Positions 1 to 7,203 of a stretch of DNA of 64,000 nt are shown here, piece by piece (within the stretch, counting starts at the first letter, position 1; every line of letters starts with the position of its first letter). Below the pieces are notes generated by a model, which worked only from the letters and a program-made list of their open reading frames with translations, had not been told where the DNA came from and did not search any database. The stretch is from Pseudomonas sp. dw_358. Lineage in GTDB: Bacteria > Pseudomonadota > Gammaproteobacteria > Pseudomonadales > Pseudomonadaceae. The stretch lies in the NCBI RefSeq assembly GCF_018449655.1, contig NZ_JAAVUX010000019.1, positions 41,306 through 105,305 of the forward strand, written 5' to 3'. The translations under genes and the position numbers were made by a program.

Positions 1-1
1 C

Positions 2-139
2 GAATTTCGACGAGTATCTGAAGTTATAGAAAAGCAGCTTGATCGTCTCGAGCGGTCCGGTATCGAGGTTATCAGAGCGCCTTCAACTGATGAGCTTGCC
101 GCAAAAACTATAGACTGGTGGCAGCATCGGGTAGCTTGA
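2..139 (+). CDS. 3' end of an unidentified phage or island protein
   Basis: An open frame runs in from the left edge and stops at TGA 137-139. The 45 visible residues are charged and probably helical (ending DWWQHRVA). I do not recognise the family. It is followed within 30 bases by an intrinsic terminator, so it is the last gene of a rightward transcript that begins outside the window. No domain can be assigned from this tail. Confidence 0.5.
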   Translation, partial: EFRRVSEVIEKQLDRLERSGIEVIRAPSTDELAAKTIDWWQHRVA

Positions 140-165
140 TCGCCGAGAAATATGCCTAGAATATG

Positions 166-192
166 AGCCCGGCCCAGCGCCGGGCTTTCTAT
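166..192 (+). terminator. intrinsic terminator
   Basis: An 8-bp perfect stem (AGCCCGGC at 166-173 and GCCGGGCT at 179-186) with a 5-base loop is followed by TTCTATTT. It closes the upstream rightward transcript and separates it from the early promoter near 433. Confidence 0.75.
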
Positions 193-418
193 TTCCGCCC
201 TCCGCCACCGCACTGGAGGCCGCCCTACAGACCCCGTAGGCCATGGCTTTCAGCCCGAAATCCCCCCTCTTCATGGCCACCCATACCGTAAGCGCAGGGC
301 CACGGTGACCACCACCATGAATCCCTCCTATTCCGGGCCTCTCCCCCCTAAAACTCACAATTTGAGCATCACCGTAGGCCCAGGGCTACGATCGAGAATT
401 TTTTTGACGCGAGAAATT
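193..418. other. gap without a convincing gene
   Basis: No supported gene. The stretch has small hairpins (CCTAC 224-228 with GTAGG 236-240; CGTAG 373-377 with CTACG 386-390) and a repeated CCGTAGGCC (234-242 and 372-380). Minus-strand frames here are low complexity and Gly/Arg-rich and were not accepted. Confidence 0.5.
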
Positions 419-466
419 ATTACCAAACGGTATTGACTTGTATTATTACCGTGCGGTAACTTTAAT
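419..466 (+). promoter_or_regulatory. early promoter with two dyad operators
   Basis: Two copies of the dyad TACC-N4-GGTA lie at 421-432 and 447-458, with centres 26 bp apart. Between and over them is a promoter-like pair, TTGACT (433-438) and TAACTT (457-462), with an 18-bp spacer. The second dyad covers the -10, so binding would block transcription. This is the layout of a phage repressor-controlled early promoter. No repressor gene is next to it, so the repressor is presumably encoded left of the window. The operator role is inferred. Confidence 0.6.
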
Positions 467-740
467 TCATCGAATCGCAGCAGCGGATCGACAGGGACTC
501 AAACGGCCCCGCCGCTCTTTAACAACCCGCGCAACACGAACAAAGACGGCACCGCCTCTACGGCGACCGGAGATCAGATAGGCCCGAAAGCCTACCAACG
601 CGAGGCGCACCTCGACGGCTGACTAGAGCGAAACGCTCGAACCGAGTGAATGACCCGCTATGCGGTGCCAGCGGGAAACCAGTGATTTTCACGTCAGCGC
701 CTGGAGACGGGCGCTTTCGGAAGACAACCGGAGAAACACC
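467..740 (+). promoter_or_regulatory. structured early leader with boxA
   Basis: The leader runs from the predicted start of transcription (about 469) to the first early gene. It contains GCTCTTTAACAA at 514-525, which matches the core of the rrn boxA antitermination element. Consecutive hairpins follow: 579-594, 601-614, 626-638, 654-675, 682-692 and 696-715. A boxA plus tandem hairpins before a long early operon suggests Nus-factor-dependent or RNA-based antitermination. The motif and stems are visible; the function is inferred. Confidence 0.55.
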
Positions 741-899
741 ATGAACGCCAAGAAATGCAAACAAGTTCGCGCCGCCCTTCGACATATTGGCGTTGATCCT
801 CGCCAAGTTGAGTACACCGGCGGCTATCGCCGCCAGCCTGTTGTGCTGAAGAGGTCGTGCGGTCGTGCTCGCTACCTGGTTGGCAAGCACGAGGCCTGA
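741..899 (+). CDS. small phage early protein (52 aa)
   Basis: This is the first gene of the early operon. ATG at 741 has GGAG at 730-733. An upstream in-frame start at 660 exists but lies within the leader hairpins and lacks a ribosome site. The product is small and basic, with two Cys, and starts MNAKKCKQVRAALR. It has the look of short proteins common in Pseudomonas prophages. Function unknown. Confidence 0.6.
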   Translation: MNAKKCKQVRAALRHIGVDPRQVEYTGGYRRQPVVLKRSCGRARYLVGKHEA

Positions 900-1012
900 C
901 CCACCCTATGGCATTCGCAAGAGTGCCCATCGGGGAGCATCGATAGACGCCTGAGCGGTTGTGGGTCGCTACCCGGCTGCAATAGCGAGACAGGTCCACG
1001 AGAAGGATTTCG

Positions 1013-1252
1013 ATGCTCCACCAATGCGGAAGACTTCTGCACCGCGCAACGCGGCCCCCTGCATCACACCGTTTCATGCAGATGAATGCGCAGGCTGATG
1101 CGCGCAGAGCTGGAGCGTTACCAGTCGTGCCGGAGATCAGCACCGGCCATCTGCACCCCTACCCCACACACGAAACCGCATCAGCAGATGCCAGGCCACC
1201 ATTCACGGTGGGTTTGGTCACCCGCGCCTGGCATCTGGCTAATGCGGTTTGA
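1013..1252 (+). CDS. possible small phage protein (79 aa)
   Basis: An open frame has AGAAGGA 6-7 bases before ATG 1013. The last 26 codons coincide with the long inverted repeat 1173-1250, so the C-terminal sequence could just be DNA structure read in frame. Internal ATGs at 1076 and 1082 are alternative starts. No family recognised. Alternatively the whole 900-1262 stretch may be non-coding leader for the next gene. Confidence 0.3.
   Translation: MLHQCGRLLHRATRPPASHRFMQMNAQADARRAGALPVVPEISTGHLHPYPTHETASADARPPFTVGLVTRAWHLANAV
1173..1250. repeat. long inverted repeat / hairpin
   Basis: The left arm 1173-1196 and right arm 1226-1250 are complementary over about 24 bp with one mismatch and one bulge. 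The 29-base loop carries its own hairpin (CCACC 1196-1200 with GGTGG 1207-1211). It ends 12 bases before the ATG of the next gene, so as RNA it would be a strong structure just upstream of that gene's ribosome site. Confidence 0.75.
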
Positions 1253-1262
1253 GGAATCACCC

Positions 1263-1682
1263 ATGAACGCACTCGCACGATTGCAGCAGCGCTGGGACAA
1301 CCTGACCCCAGCTGACACTTCACCCCAAGACGAAGCAGCCAGCGAATGGCTGTACAACGCGACCGAGCAACTGGTGGTGTTCGGGAGCGACGTTGTGGTC
1401 CAGCGCCGCCTCCGGGCAGTCCAGTCAGTCACGCAGGGCCAGTTCGCGCTGGCGGTGGACGAGCATGTGAACAACCAGCTGGCCGGCTGCCAGGTCGATT
1501 CCTCGGCGCTGGGCTCGCTGATCATCTCAGTGCTCTACGGAAACCCCGACAAGATCGCGGCCAAGACCCTGCTGGGCAGCAGCGATCACCCGATGGGCGC
1601 CCTTGGCGATATCGCCGAGAGGCTGCTGAAGCCACTGGTTGAGGACGGCTTGGCTGCTGACGCAGAGGACGCCGAACTGTGA
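1263..1682 (+). CDS. phage early protein (139 aa), function unknown
   Basis: ATG 1263 is preceded by GAGGA at 1251-1255. The frame extends upstream to 1086, but that part has no ribosome site and runs through the inverted repeat. The product is acidic and mostly helical (MNALARLQQRWDNL at the N-terminus). Its stop overlaps the GTG of the next gene (GTGA), indicating translational coupling. No domain recognised. Confidence 0.65.
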   Translation: MNALARLQQRWDNLTPADTSPQDEAASEWLYNATEQLVVFGSDVVVQRRLRAVQSVTQGQFALAVDEHVNNQLAGCQVDSSALGSLIISVLYGNPDKIAAKTLLGSSDHPMGALGDIAERLLKPLVEDGLAADAEDAEL

Positions 1683-1870
1683 GCATCCATGCCCGCCTGT
1701 CCCGAGACCTCGACGCCCTGAATCACCCGGCCACCCCGCGATTCCACGAACGGCGGGTTGAAAATCGGATCATCCAGGCCCTGCAAGAAAACGAAATCGA
1801 CACCGAAGATTTCCACTACTACAGCGCACGTCTTCGCAGGGTATGCGAGCAGCGCAAGGAGGCGGCATGA
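1679..1870 (+). CDS. small phage early protein (63 aa)
   Basis: Starts at GTG 1679 inside the stop of the previous gene (GTGA) and ends in an ATGA overlap with the next, so it is translationally coupled on both sides. Highly charged and probably all-helical (HERRVENRIIQALQ). Function unknown. Confidence 0.6.
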   Translation: MSIHARLSRDLDALNHPATPRFHERRVENRIIQALQENEIDTEDFHYYSARLRRVCEQRKEAA

Positions 1871-2430
1871 GCATTGATTGGAGCAAGGCGCCGGAAGACG
1901 CTGAAGCAGGGTATCTCGGAACATCGCAGACCTACGATGCATGGTATCGGCGTGACGGTGGTGGTCAGGTTCAGCAGATGTGTCCGGCTGCTGGTTATCC
2001 GGACTGGACTTGGATGGGGGGGCAAAAGGATTTCCCGGTTGGAGCCGAGTTGAGACCCGTCACAGAAAGCCAATGGAACGGCGAAGGCCTGCCGCCCGTT
2101 GGGACGTGGGCAGTTCTTTCCGGCCCGAGTAAATATCTTCAGCCGATCCACCCAGAGTGGGCCGGCACCGAGGTCAAGATCTACGCGCACTTCACCACCG
2201 ACGAAGGCCGCAAACTGGCAGCCTACGTCAGCGCTGACCACCAGAGGGGCGGCGTCGGAATAGAACACCTGTTCTGCCCCATCCGCACCGCCGAGCAGAT
2301 CGCAGCGGAAGAGCGTGCTGCTGCCATCGAAGATATGTGGATCACCTACTGGAAACCTGAGCCGCAGACCGCCAAAGAGGCACTTGGTCTGCTGTGGGAC
2401 GCAGGCTACCGCAAGCAGGTGCAGCCATGA
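1867..2430 (+). CDS. phage early protein (187 aa), function unknown
   Basis: ATGA overlap with the preceding gene. The N-terminal half is rich in Trp, Tyr and Gly (GYPDWTWMGG). The C-terminal part has the segment RTAEQIAAEERAAAIEDM, which I associate with Pseudomonas phage early proteins that end in this kind of helix. No catalytic motif is visible. It is coupled to the next gene by ATGA. Confidence 0.65.
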   Translation: MSIDWSKAPEDAEAGYLGTSQTYDAWYRRDGGGQVQQMCPAAGYPDWTWMGGQKDFPVGAELRPVTESQWNGEGLPPVGTWAVLSGPSKYLQPIHPEWAGTEVKIYAHFTTDEGRKLAAYVSADHQRGGVGIEHLFCPIRTAEQIAAEERAAAIEDMWITYWKPEPQTAKEALGLLWDAGYRKQVQP

Positions 2431-2648
2431 CCCAGCCCATCGTAAAGACGCTGATCGACGAGCAGATCGCCGAGCTTCCCGATCACATGGCTGTGCCCGA
2501 TGACCGGGTGCTGATGGTATTCAAGGGGCTGACGATGTGGGATGCCCTGCGTCAGGCCGAGATCGCGAGCATCGAGAACCCTGAGGCCTGGAGTCGCCGG
2601 GCGTGCTTGTGCGGGGAGTGGACGCTGACTTATGAGGTGCGAGCGTGA
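2427..2648 (+). CDS. small phage early protein (73 aa)
   Basis: ATGA overlap at 2427 with the upstream gene, and a GTGA overlap at 2645 with the DUF551-like frame downstream. Acidic, with a central hydrophobic stretch (DDRVLMVFKGLTMWDALR). Function unknown. Confidence 0.6.
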   Translation: MTQPIVKTLIDEQIAELPDHMAVPDDRVLMVFKGLTMWDALRQAEIASIENPEAWSRRACLCGEWTLTYEVRA

Positions 2649-2833
2649 GCGACTGGATCAGTTGCAACGAGCGACTTCCCGACGATGGTCGTGGCGATTA
2701 CCTGATCGTCTGTGAATCTGGCGAGGTCGCTCTTTCCTAATGGGTCTTCGACAGTGATATCGGCTGGTGCTTCTGGTATGACTCGGACGCAACGCACTGG
2801 ATGCCCTTGCCAGCCCCGCCGCCCCAGCAATAA
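2645..2833 (+). pseudogene. DUF551-like gene with in-frame stop
   Basis: From GTG 2645 the frame reads SDWISCNERLPDDGRGDYL, the usual start of DUF551 phage proteins. It hits TAA at 2738-2740 (codon 32). The same frame then continues for 30 codons with the family's hallmark end THWMPLPAPP and a natural TAA at 2831-2833. A single base change (for example CAA to TAA) explains it. It is either a recent nonsense mutation, a sequencing error, or a read-through case. Confidence 0.75.
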
Positions 2834-2889
2834 CCCCTTCCCCTTCCAATCGCAGCGCCCCGGCAACGGCATGGCGCGTGGAGAGACTC

Positions 2890-3705
2890 ATGTCCGCAGT
2901 AATGAAACAGGCCGAGCATCTGCCGGCCGTGAGCGAAGACGCGCTCGTCCAGGTGCTGAGCGGCAGCTTGTACCCAGGCGCCGCGCACAACTCGGTGGTA
3001 ATGGTGCTGGCCTACTGCAAGGCGGCCCAGCTCGACCCGATGCTCAAGCCGGTTCACATCGTCCCGATCTACCAGAAAGGCCGTGGCATGGTCGATGTCG
3101 TCATGCCTGGCATTGGCCTGTATCGGATTCAGGCAGCGCGCACCGGGCAGTACGCGGGTATCAGCGACCCTGAATATGGCCCGACCATCACTGCAAAACT
3201 GGGCGGTGTTGAGGTTTCGTACCCGGAGTGGTGCCGCGTGACCGTGAGACGCCAGATGTCGAACGGGCATGTCGCGGAGTTCACCGCCAGCGAGCGGTGG
3301 CTGGAGAACTATGCGACGTCCAGCAAAGACACCATCGCGCCAAACTCGATGTGGAAGCGCCGAGCATTTGCCCAGCTTGCCAAGTGCGCTGAGGCCCAGG
3401 CACTGCGTAAAGCATTCCCCGAAGTCGGGTCAGTGCCAACTGCCGATGAGATGGAAGGCAAGACGTTCGACGAGGGGCCGCGTGAAGTTTCCACGCAGCG
3501 GGTAACGGAATCGGAGCCCGAGCCACTGCCCGATTACCCGGACGAAAAGCTCGAAGAGAACCTGCCGAAATGGCGCAGCGCCGTTGAAGCTGGCCGCTCT
3601 TCGCCAGAGCACCTCATCGCCACCGTCCGCAGCAAATACACCCTCACCCAGGCGCAGATCGACGCCATCAACCAACTGAAGCCCATCGAAGGGGACGCCG
3701 CATGA
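2890..3705 (+). CDS. bet: phage recombination protein Bet (RecT/Redβ-like ssDNA annealing)
   Basis: The 271-aa product matches the Bet family of single-strand annealing proteins (lambda Redβ is 261 aa). It shows conserved blocks such as LYPGAAHNSVVMVLAYCKAA, LDPMLKPVHIVPIYQK, VDVVMPGIGLYRIQAARTG and MWKRRAFAQLAKCAEAQALR. Such proteins coat ssDNA and anneal complementary strands during phage recombination. ATG 2890 is chosen because GTGGAGAG (2878-2885) lies 4 bases before it; GTG 2878 is itself part of that site. The gene overlaps the exonuclease gene by ATGA, the usual partner pairing. The C-terminal 80 residues are a variable acidic tail. Confidence 0.93.
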   Translation: MSAVMKQAEHLPAVSEDALVQVLSGSLYPGAAHNSVVMVLAYCKAAQLDPMLKPVHIVPIYQKGRGMVDVVMPGIGLYRIQAARTGQYAGISDPEYGPTITAKLGGVEVSYPEWCRVTVRRQMSNGHVAEFTASERWLENYATSSKDTIAPNSMWKRRAFAQLAKCAEAQALRKAFPEVGSVPTADEMEGKTFDEGPREVSTQRVTESEPEPLPDYPDEKLEENLPKWRSAVEAGRSSPEHLIATVRSKYTLTQAQIDAINQLKPIEGDAA

Positions 3706-5333
3706 AGATCCATAACGTAGCCCAGGGCTCAGCTGAATGGCATGCCCTCCGCGCTCAATACCGCACCGCCTCCGAAGCCCCTGTGATGATGGGTGATTCG
3801 AAGCAGATGAAGCGCACCGAGTTGCTTCATGCCAAGAAGACCGGTCTGGACCGCGATATCTCCTGGTGGGTACAGAAGTACCTGTTCGACAAGGGCCACG
3901 AGGCTGAAGCCATGGCGCGCCCAATCCTTGAAGCACGGATCGGCGAAGATCTGTTTCCCGTGGTGGGGACCGAAGGCGACCTGCTCGCCTCGCTAGACGG
4001 CTGCACGATGCTCGGCGAGACCCTGTTCGAGCACAAGATGTGGAACGAGCAGCTGGCCGCCGATGTGCGCGCCGGCACGCTAGACGGCCACTACTACTGG
4101 CAGCTTGAGCAACAGTTGCTGGTGAGCGACGCCGAGAAAGTCATTTTCGTGTGCTCAGATGGCACTGAGCAGAACTTCGTGTCGATGGAATACACCCCAG
4201 TCGCTGGGCGCGCCGCCAAGCTCGTCGCCGGCTGGAAGCAGTTCGAGGAAGACCTCGCTGCGTACGAGCCGGTGGAAGCAGCTGTCGAGGCTGTCGGAAA
4301 GACACCGGAAACGCTGCCAGCGCTGCGTATCGAAGTCACTGGCATGGTCACTGCGAGCAACCTGGAACAGTTCAAGGCGCACTCGCTGGCCGTAATTGGT
4401 GCAATCAACACCGACCTGCAGACCGACCAGCACTTTGCTGATGCTGAGAAAACGGTGAAGTGGTGCACAGAAGTAGAAGGCAGTCTTGCAGCAGCGAAGC
4501 AGCACGCACTGAGCCAGACCGAAAGCATCGACATCCTCTTCCGCACGATTGAAGACATTTCTGAGGAGGTACGCCGCAAGCGCTTGGAATTGAACAAGCT
4601 GGTGACGGCTCGCAAGGTCGCCATCCGTGACGAGATCGTCCTGAAGGCAGCTGCAGCATTTCGCGAGCACATCGACAAGATCAACGAGTCGTTCGGCGGC
4701 AAGGTTCGCCTACCGGCCGTTGCCGCGGACTTCGCCGGAGCCATCAAGGGCAAGAAGACGATCTCCAGTCTGCGCGATGCTGCTGACTCCGAACTGGCCC
4801 GCGCCAAGATCGAAGCCAGCCAGGTCGGCGACGGCATCCGCGTCAACCTCGAAAGCCTGCGCAGCCTGGCCAGCGACCACAAGTTTCTGTTCAGCGACAC
4901 CCAACAGTTGGTGCTCAAGGACAACGAAGACTTGGTATCGGTCATCAAGGTGCGGATCAACGAGCACGAAGCCGCAGAGACCAAAAAGCTGGAGGCTCAA
5001 CGCGAAGAAATTCGGCAGCAGGAATTGCAGCGGATCGCGGCAGAGAAGGCAGTGGCAGAGAAAGCGGCCGAGGTGAAGCCGGCCCCGGTCGCCGAGCCAG
5101 TCAAGCCGCAGCCGGCAGTGCGTCAGGTAGCGCCTTCTCCGAAGGTCGCACCGAAGCCAATGAAGATGGAGGCGCGGGTGACCGATCTGGAAGCCCTGGT
5201 GCACGCGGTGGCAGCCGGCCAAGTCCCTATTTCGGTCCTCACCGTGAACTGGGACGCGCTGGACGCGATTGTCGAAGCCAAAGGCGAAACCTTCAGCATG
5301 CCGGGGATCACCCTGGAGCAGGTGGCAGCATGA
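3702..5333 (+). CDS. YqaJ-type viral recombinase/exonuclease with long coiled-coil extension
   Basis: The first ~210 of 543 residues are a YqaJ/lambda-exonuclease-like nuclease. Visible active-site residues are GHE 65-67, D99 in LASLDG, and E110 and K112 in EHK, followed by YYWQLEQQLLV. It would resect double-strand ends to provide ssDNA for the Bet protein encoded just upstream (ATGA overlap). Residues ~215-450 are long charged helices, followed by an Ala/Pro/Lys-rich linker (~450-490) and a short C-terminal domain. YqaJ nucleases alone are about 200-300 aa, so the extension more than doubles the protein; it may hold the annealase or oligomerise. The C-terminal role is unassigned. Confidence 0.88.
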   Translation: MKIHNVAQGSAEWHALRAQYRTASEAPVMMGDSKQMKRTELLHAKKTGLDRDISWWVQKYLFDKGHEAEAMARPILEARIGEDLFPVVGTEGDLLASLDGCTMLGETLFEHKMWNEQLAADVRAGTLDGHYYWQLEQQLLVSDAEKVIFVCSDGTEQNFVSMEYTPVAGRAAKLVAGWKQFEEDLAAYEPVEAAVEAVGKTPETLPALRIEVTGMVTASNLEQFKAHSLAVIGAINTDLQTDQHFADAEKTVKWCTEVEGSLAAAKQHALSQTESIDILFRTIEDISEEVRRKRLELNKLVTARKVAIRDEIVLKAAAAFREHIDKINESFGGKVRLPAVAADFAGAIKGKKTISSLRDAADSELARAKIEASQVGDGIRVNLESLRSLASDHKFLFSDTQQLVLKDNEDLVSVIKVRINEHEAAETKKLEAQREEIRQQELQRIAAEKAVAEKAAEVKPAPVAEPVKPQPAVRQVAPSPKVAPKPMKMEARVTDLEALVHAVAAGQVPISVLTVNWDALDAIVEAKGETFSMPGITLEQVAA

Positions 5334-5908
5334 TCAGCCTCGAAACCAGCTCTATTCGCGAAAAGGACGCTGACCGAATCTGGCTTGCCATGGCCATGGC
5401 CGCCTTCGAGGGGCGCTCAGGAGTTATCCAAGTAGTGGAGGCAGCTGTCGACTTCAAGGTGAAGCCGGAGATCGAATGCGAAGTAACCACCATCCCAGAA
5501 GCTCCTGACCGGCGTGAAGTAATGAGGGCGGAATCATTTGCCAAGCGCCTGGCAGAGCTTGCTGAAAGAAAGGCCCTGGAGGACCGCATCCGAGCCCTCG
5601 CCGAAACCATGACCTACCTGGAGGCCGTCGAAGCTACCGGGTATTCGAGGGCGGCCCTTTACCGGATATCGCGCGCCGGCGGCTTCAACTTCCGCCGCAA
5701 ATCTCACGATATCAAGAAGCACAGGGCCTATATCGACCCCACCGTCGATGCGCGGATGTGCGAACGAATGATCGCTCTGCGCGACGTGGGGCTCAGCCGG
5801 TACCAGGCGGCGAAACAAATGGAGGTGGCTGGCACCGTGATCCTTCGCCTGATGCGCGACTACGGCATCGACTTCCCTTCTCAGAAGCCGCGTCGATGCG
5901 CCGGATAG
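5330..5908 (+). CDS. phage DNA-binding protein with helix-turn-helix segments
   Basis: A 192-aa basic protein overlapping the exonuclease gene by ATGA. Two stretches look like helix-turn-helix units: MTYLEAVEATGYSRAALYRI (about 99-118) and GLSRYQAAKQMEVAGTVILR (about 153-172). This suggests a phage regulator or accessory DNA-binding protein. Family not identified. Confidence 0.6.
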   Translation: MISLETSSIREKDADRIWLAMAMAAFEGRSGVIQVVEAAVDFKVKPEIECEVTTIPEAPDRREVMRAESFAKRLAELAERKALEDRIRALAETMTYLEAVEATGYSRAALYRISRAGGFNFRRKSHDIKKHRAYIDPTVDARMCERMIALRDVGLSRYQAAKQMEVAGTVILRLMRDYGIDFPSQKPRRCAG

Positions 5909-5971
5909 CCACGAAGGTCCGCCAGCGCCGGCGGCAAGAACATATCAACTTACCACCGAGCGGACTATCTC

Positions 5972-6259
5972 ATGACGTGCTCAGTGATCCACACGATTGG
6001 CCCGAACGGCGGCCACACAATGCCCAAGGGCACCCGGCCATCAAAGCCGGTGCGCTGGGATGTCAGCCTCTGGTTTCTGATGCCTGACGGCGAAAAAACG
6101 ATTCGCAGCATGACCGTGCCGAACTCGATGATGTTCGACCTGGTGCCGCTGGTGAATGAGCAGGTCGATGCGATGATCGCCGAGATGGGCAACGAGATTC
6201 GCGGCGCCGGCTGGACGGCTCACGGCCGGGGGCCGGCGAAGAAAAAGAGGAAGCGTTGA
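5972..6259 (+). CDS. phage early protein (95 aa), function unknown
   Basis: ATG 5972 has a weak GAGCGGA upstream; ATG 6020 (MPKGTRPSKPVRW) is an equally possible start. The C-terminus is very basic (GPAKKKRKR), suggesting nucleic-acid contact. It ends in TGATG overlapping the next start. A 63-base gap with a GC hairpin (5919-5934) precedes it. Confidence 0.55.
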   Translation: MTCSVIHTIGPNGGHTMPKGTRPSKPVRWDVSLWFLMPDGEKTIRSMTVPNSMMFDLVPLVNEQVDAMIAEMGNEIRGAGWTAHGRGPAKKKRKR

Positions 6260-6600
6260 TGGCCAAAACACAGGAGCAGCGGAACGACGAGCTTGCCGAG
6301 AGGCGAGCGAAATTCGCAGAGAAGGAATTGCGGCACCGGGTAAGGCCGGGCATTGAACAGGCCATGGCCCGTGTGAAGTTCCGCAGTAAAGGCATGAGCA
6401 TCAGCGAAATATTGCAAGTCAACATCATGAAAATGGATATGATGGACGATGCTGAGCTGACCGAACACTTACGTTATCCGCGCCACAAAATCATGGTTAG
6501 TGAAAGTGTGGCGCAGGCAATTTATGACGGTGGACTGCGTAGCATACTGAGCACCTCAGACCGGGAAGATGATGATGAAATATTACCTCCCAAGCTCTAA
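6259..6600 (+). CDS. phage early protein (113 aa), function unknown
   Basis: ATG 6259 overlaps the stop of the previous gene (TGATG) and has AGAGGA at 6245-6250. The N-terminal half is a charged helix (ERRAKFAEKELRHR). The C-terminal half is visibly richer in A+T than its neighbours and ends in an acidic tail. It converges with the minus-strand gene 6597-6899, sharing 4 bases. No domain recognised. Confidence 0.6.
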   Translation: MAKTQEQRNDELAERRAKFAEKELRHRVRPGIEQAMARVKFRSKGMSISEILQVNIMKMDMMDDAELTEHLRYPRHKIMVSESVAQAIYDGGLRSILSTSDREDDDEILPPKL

Positions 6601-6899
6601 ATTTGGCTCCTCTTCAAAGTAAGGACTAAGACGGCTGGCTCATCCCCGAGCAACGTTTCGTCAGGATCTGATTTGATCACTGCCCCCTCGATAAACTCAT
6701 TATTTATATATACTTCAAAGGTCCCAAGCCCCGCAGTATCGAGGGTCCATGCGTACTGGCCTTTGCGGAGCGAAACGATGTATTCCCCATCATTTGGGGT
6801 AGACTCAAGGAACAGATCTCCATCATTTTCGCCTCTTCTATAGGAGATCTGCCTGCCGTCATCCAAGACAGTCAGTGTTTCTATCAATCGCTTTTCCAT
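6597..6899 (-). CDS. accessory gene on the opposite strand (100 aa), function unknown
   Basis: An open frame opposite to the early operon starts at ATG 6897-6899 with only a weak GGGCG upstream. The product is acidic and probably beta-rich (TFEVYINNEFIEGAVIKSD, PAVLVLTLKRS). The DNA is AT-richer than the surrounding phage genes, as expected of an acquired accessory (moron) gene. I do not recognise it. The 38-aa gene 6972-7088 lies just upstream on the same strand. Confidence 0.6.
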   Translation of the reverse strand: MEKRLIETLTVLDDGRQISYRRGENDGDLFLESTPNDGEYIVSLRKGQYAWTLDTAGLGTFEVYINNEFIEGAVIKSDPDETLLGDEPAVLVLTLKRSQI

Positions 6900-6971
6900 A
6901 TCGCCCGCCCATTCGGCCCCATGCCGGCCAACACCTATAGCCCATCCAAGGCCGGGCCGCCACCGCCGAGA

Positions 6972-7088
6972 TCAGCTTGAACCCGGTGGAATCCCGTCCT
7001 TATTGAAGTCCTTGAGTCTCTCCCGCTCCTCCTCAGTCGAGTGAGCTGGGGTTTCGTCTTCTGGCTTCTCTTTTTTCTCGTCACTCAT
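6972..7088 (-). CDS. 38-aa acidic small protein on the opposite strand
   Basis: A short frame starts at ATG 7086-7088 with AGAGGA seven bases upstream and stops at TGA 6972-6974. The product is almost entirely charged (MSDEKKEKPEDETPA at the start, RERLKDFNKDG near the end). It is likely disordered or a single helix. It precedes the 100-aa minus-strand gene by 72 bases and may share its transcript. Confidence 0.5.
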   Translation of the reverse strand: MSDEKKEKPEDETPAHSTEEERERLKDFNKDGIPPGSS

Positions 7089-7203
7089 TGCTGCATTCCT
7101 CTTGGTGATGCCTGTTTGGGCACTCCCTGGAATGGGCAGTTCAAATTAGCCACATTGCCACCATCCGCACGATCGGAGGGATGGCGCCTGCTTGGAGATT
7201 GCC

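Noticed and set aside
83..358. 91-codon minus-strand frame left of the early promoter
   Set aside because: It reads through the intrinsic terminator at 166-192, has low-complexity Gly/Arg content, and starts at a GTG without a ribosome site.
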